A DNA stretch of 64,000 bases from Bacillota bacterium (GTDB lineage: Bacteria; Bacillota_A; Clostridia; Lachnospirales; Lachnospiraceae), in contig JAEYMU010000014.1 in assembly GCA_023407175.1 (NCBI GenBank), positions 149,677-213,676 of the forward strand, given 5' to 3'. Below the pieces are notes generated by a model, which worked only from the letters and a program-made list of their open reading frames with translations, made no database searches and had not been told where the DNA came from. A program made the translations under genes and the position numbers. Positions within the stretch are counted from its first letter, which is position 1. The number at the start of each line of letters is the position of its first letter. Positions 62,460 to 64,000 of this stretch are shown in pieces.

Positions 62460-63110
62460 ATGATAAAAGGAATTATATTTGATCTGGACGGGGTATTGGT
62501 ATCAACGGACGAGCTGCATTATAAGGCATGGAAGATGCTGGCTGAGGAGCTGGGTATCACAGGCTTTACCAAAGAGGATAATGCAAGGCAGAAGGGAGTA
62601 AGCCGGATGGATTCTCTGGAGATTGTTCTGGAGAAGGGGGATAAGATATACTCTTATGAGGAGAAGCTGGCACTGGCCGAAAGAAAGAATAATTGCTACA
62701 TTGAATTATTGCAGGGTTTGACAAAGGAGGCTGTGCTGGCCGGAGTACCCGAAACCCTAACCATGTTAAAAAACAGGGGTTTATTGATCGGCGTCGGCTC
62801 CGTAAGTAAGAACACACCTCTGATACTGGAAAAAACGGGCTTGGAGGGCTATATCGATCAGGTAAGCTGCGGACTGGACATCACAAAATCAAAGCCTGAC
62901 CCGGAGGTGTTCTTAGTTGCGGCAGACAAACTGGGACTTTTGCCGCAGGACTGTCTGGTAGTCGAGGATTCCGGTGCAGGGATTCTTGCTGCTAAGGCGG
63001 CCAATATGAAATCTCTTGGAGTCGGGCCGGAATATGAGCAGTTGGGTGCTGACTATGAAGCCCCGACGCTTCAAAATGAAATTGATTGGGGCTCTATTTT
63101 ATGCTCTTAA
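62460..63110 (+). CDS. pgmB: beta-Phosphoglucomutase
   Basis: Encodes 216 residues, HAD superfamily. Motif I IIFDLDGVLVSTDELH with nucleophile Asp8 and acid/base Asp10; cap domain RQKGVSRMDSLEIVL; motif II VGSVSKN; Lys and Asp in KSKPDPEVFLVAA and VVEDSGAGILAAKAA. It converts beta-glucose 1-phosphate to glucose 6-phosphate and so completes the phosphorolytic route from the upstream GH65. ATG 62460 follows GGGAGG. Confidence 0.93.
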   Translation: MIKGIIFDLDGVLVSTDELHYKAWKMLAEELGITGFTKEDNARQKGVSRMDSLEIVLEKGDKIYSYEEKLALAERKNNCYIELLQGLTKEAVLAGVPETLTMLKNRGLLIGVGSVSKNTPLILEKTGLEGYIDQVSCGLDITKSKPDPEVFLVAADKLGLLPQDCLVVEDSGAGILAAKAANMKSLGVGPEYEQLGADYEAPTLQNEIDWGSILCS

Positions 63111-63126
63111 AGTTAACCGATTAACT
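63111..63126 (+). promoter_or_regulatory. LacI-type operator before the second surface protein
   Basis: AGTTAACCGATTAACT, identical over 16 bp to the importer operator at 51848. It begins right after the pgmB stop and precedes the second surface protein gene by 57 bp. A promoter inside the end of pgmB is possible but not clear. Confidence 0.8.
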
Positions 63127-63182
63127 TACAAGAGATATCATAAATAAAGCAATATTTTATTGTAAACAGGGAGGTAAGATTT

Positions 63183-64000
63183 ATGGGAAAAAAGTGGAGG
63201 AAGAGGCTTCTGTCTATTTTTCTGTGTGCAGCAATGGTATTGGGATTACTGCCGGAAGGTACAGCAAGGGCTGTCGATACTCAGACCGCCTATTACATCC
63301 AGAATGAATATGTAACGAATGCATATCTGTATGACGATAACGGCATAGTCAAATACGGGGTGCCAGCCGCAGAGACAGACACCAGATACCAGTGGATTGT
63401 GGGGGAGAGCGGCGGCCATAAGACCCTTAAGAATGTATCAACGGGGAATTACATAAATATCAACGGGCACAAGACTTTATCCGATGACGGCTACTGGGCA
63501 GATACGGTAAGCAGCGCGGCCTGGCAGGATAGCACCTTGACCTATCTCTGGGATTTTGATACTACAGCTCATACGAACATCCTGACCGCCAGCACGGATA
63601 CGGGGTATGCAGGCTTCGGTCTTCATGTACAGGACCAGAGCGGACTTGCCCAGTGCAGTAATGTGCCCACGGACTGGGGCAGCATGAAGTGGATATTCAT
63701 AGAATTCGCCACAATGCAGTTCGAGGATGATAATACAGATACCGCCTATTACATCCAGAATGAATATGTAACGAATGCATATCTGTATGATGATAACGGC
63801 ATAGTTAAATACGGGGTGCCAGCCGCAGAGACAGACACCAGATACCAGTGGATTGTGGGGGAGAGCGGCGGCCATAAGACCCTTAAGAATGTATCAACGG
63901 GGAATTACATAAATATCAACGGGCACAAGACCTTATCCGATGACGGCTACTGGGCAGATACGGTAAGCAGCGCTGTCTGGCAGGACGACACCTTGACCTA
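63183..64000 (+). CDS. Surface protein with repeated module, partial at window end
   Basis: Reading frame open from ATG 63183 (after GGGAGGT) to the window end, 272 codons. A signal peptide of about 30 residues (LLSIFLCAAMVLGLLPEGTARA) is followed by a module starting TAYYIQNEYVTNAYLYDDNG that is repeated almost exactly after 152 residues. The module is clearly related to those at the N-terminus of the 1392-residue glucanase (compare YYIKNNYTQGAYLYEEEG). The rest, likely a second catalytic or binding domain, lies outside the window. Under the glucan operator, so probably a second extracellular glucan-active protein. Confidence 0.85.
   Translation, partial: MGKKWRKRLLSIFLCAAMVLGLLPEGTARAVDTQTAYYIQNEYVTNAYLYDDNGIVKYGVPAAETDTRYQWIVGESGGHKTLKNVSTGNYININGHKTLSDDGYWADTVSSAAWQDSTLTYLWDFDTTAHTNILTASTDTGYAGFGLHVQDQSGLAQCSNVPTDWGSMKWIFIEFATMQFEDDNTDTAYYIQNEYVTNAYLYDDNGIVKYGVPAAETDTRYQWIVGESGGHKTLKNVSTGNYININGHKTLSDDGYWADTVSSAVWQDDTLT
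63285..64000 (+). repeat. 456-bp in-frame tandem duplication
   Basis: Sequence from 63285 recurs from 63741, period 456 bp (152 codons). The 260 bp of the second unit inside the window differ from the first at about 8 positions by eye, mostly at the end nearest 64000. Such high identity indicates recent duplication or gene conversion; the array may continue beyond the window. Confidence 0.92.

Noticed and set aside
1..64000. tRNA and rRNA genes, prophage, integrase or toxin-antitoxin systems
   Set aside because: None was recognised on either strand by reading; small RNA genes without obvious motifs could have been missed.

Overview
The window looks like the chromosome of a spore-forming, plant- or glucan-degrading member of the Lachnospiraceae / clostridial cluster XIV (inference). 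The basis is moderate-to-low G+C, AGGAGG-type ribosome binding sites with frequent TTG and GTG starts, a spore photoproduct lyase, a BlaI/M56 pair, YesM/YesN-type two-component proteins, a clostridial-type arabinose operon and a GH65 nigerose-phosphorylase-type gene beside beta-phosphoglucomutase. No rRNA, tRNA, CRISPR array, transposase or prophage gene was seen.

Region 1 (1-9.8 kb): a truncated PucR-type regulator; an FAD oxidoreductase and an autoregulated BlaI/M56 peptidase pair lying between two inverted copies of a 116-bp palindromic element; then nucleotide-sanitation and DNA-repair genes (a Nudix-DUF429 fusion, a MutT-like Nudix, an MTAN-like nucleosidase overlapping a spore photoproduct lyase, an SDR and a third Nudix). 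An 18-unit degenerate 10-nt repeat sits between the MutT and nucleosidase genes.

Region 2 (9.8-18.9 kb): a 2-aminoethylphosphonate (AEP) catabolic locus. On the minus strand are an EamA transporter, phnX, a GntR/UTRA regulator and an MgtC protein. On the plus strand are phnW, an ABC ATPase, a fused double permease and a binding lipoprotein. The phnX and phnW promoters carry the same TGGTACCA operator in the same place, between -35 and -10.

Region 3 (18.9-26.9 kb): an AraC regulator, two unrelated lipoproteins, and a PchR/YbtA-like AraC regulator divergent from a pair of half-size ABC transporters of the YbtP/YbtQ/IrtAB type.

Region 4 (27-42.5 kb): pentose utilisation. AraC regulator, araA, araD and an FGGY kinase with a structured leader; then a chemoreceptor, a YesN/YesM two-component pair, and a YtfQ-YtfR-YtfT-YjfF type sugar ABC importer.

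Region 5 (42.5-64 kb): an alpha-glucan locus, probably for alpha-1,3-glucan. A GH65 phosphorylase, a GH15 glucoamylase, two paralogous LacI repressors, a chemoreceptor, a MalEFG-like importer without its own ATPase, a 1392-residue membrane-anchored surface protein with a GH87-like beta-helix, a second GH65 of the nigerose phosphorylase type, beta-phosphoglucomutase, and a second surface protein cut by the window end. A shared operator, AGTTAAYCGRTTAACT, recurs at promoters across this region and appears to tie hydrolysis, chemotaxis, uptake and phosphorolysis into one regulon. The two surface proteins share a repeated module of about 150 residues that I cannot name; it is a candidate new glucan-binding domain.
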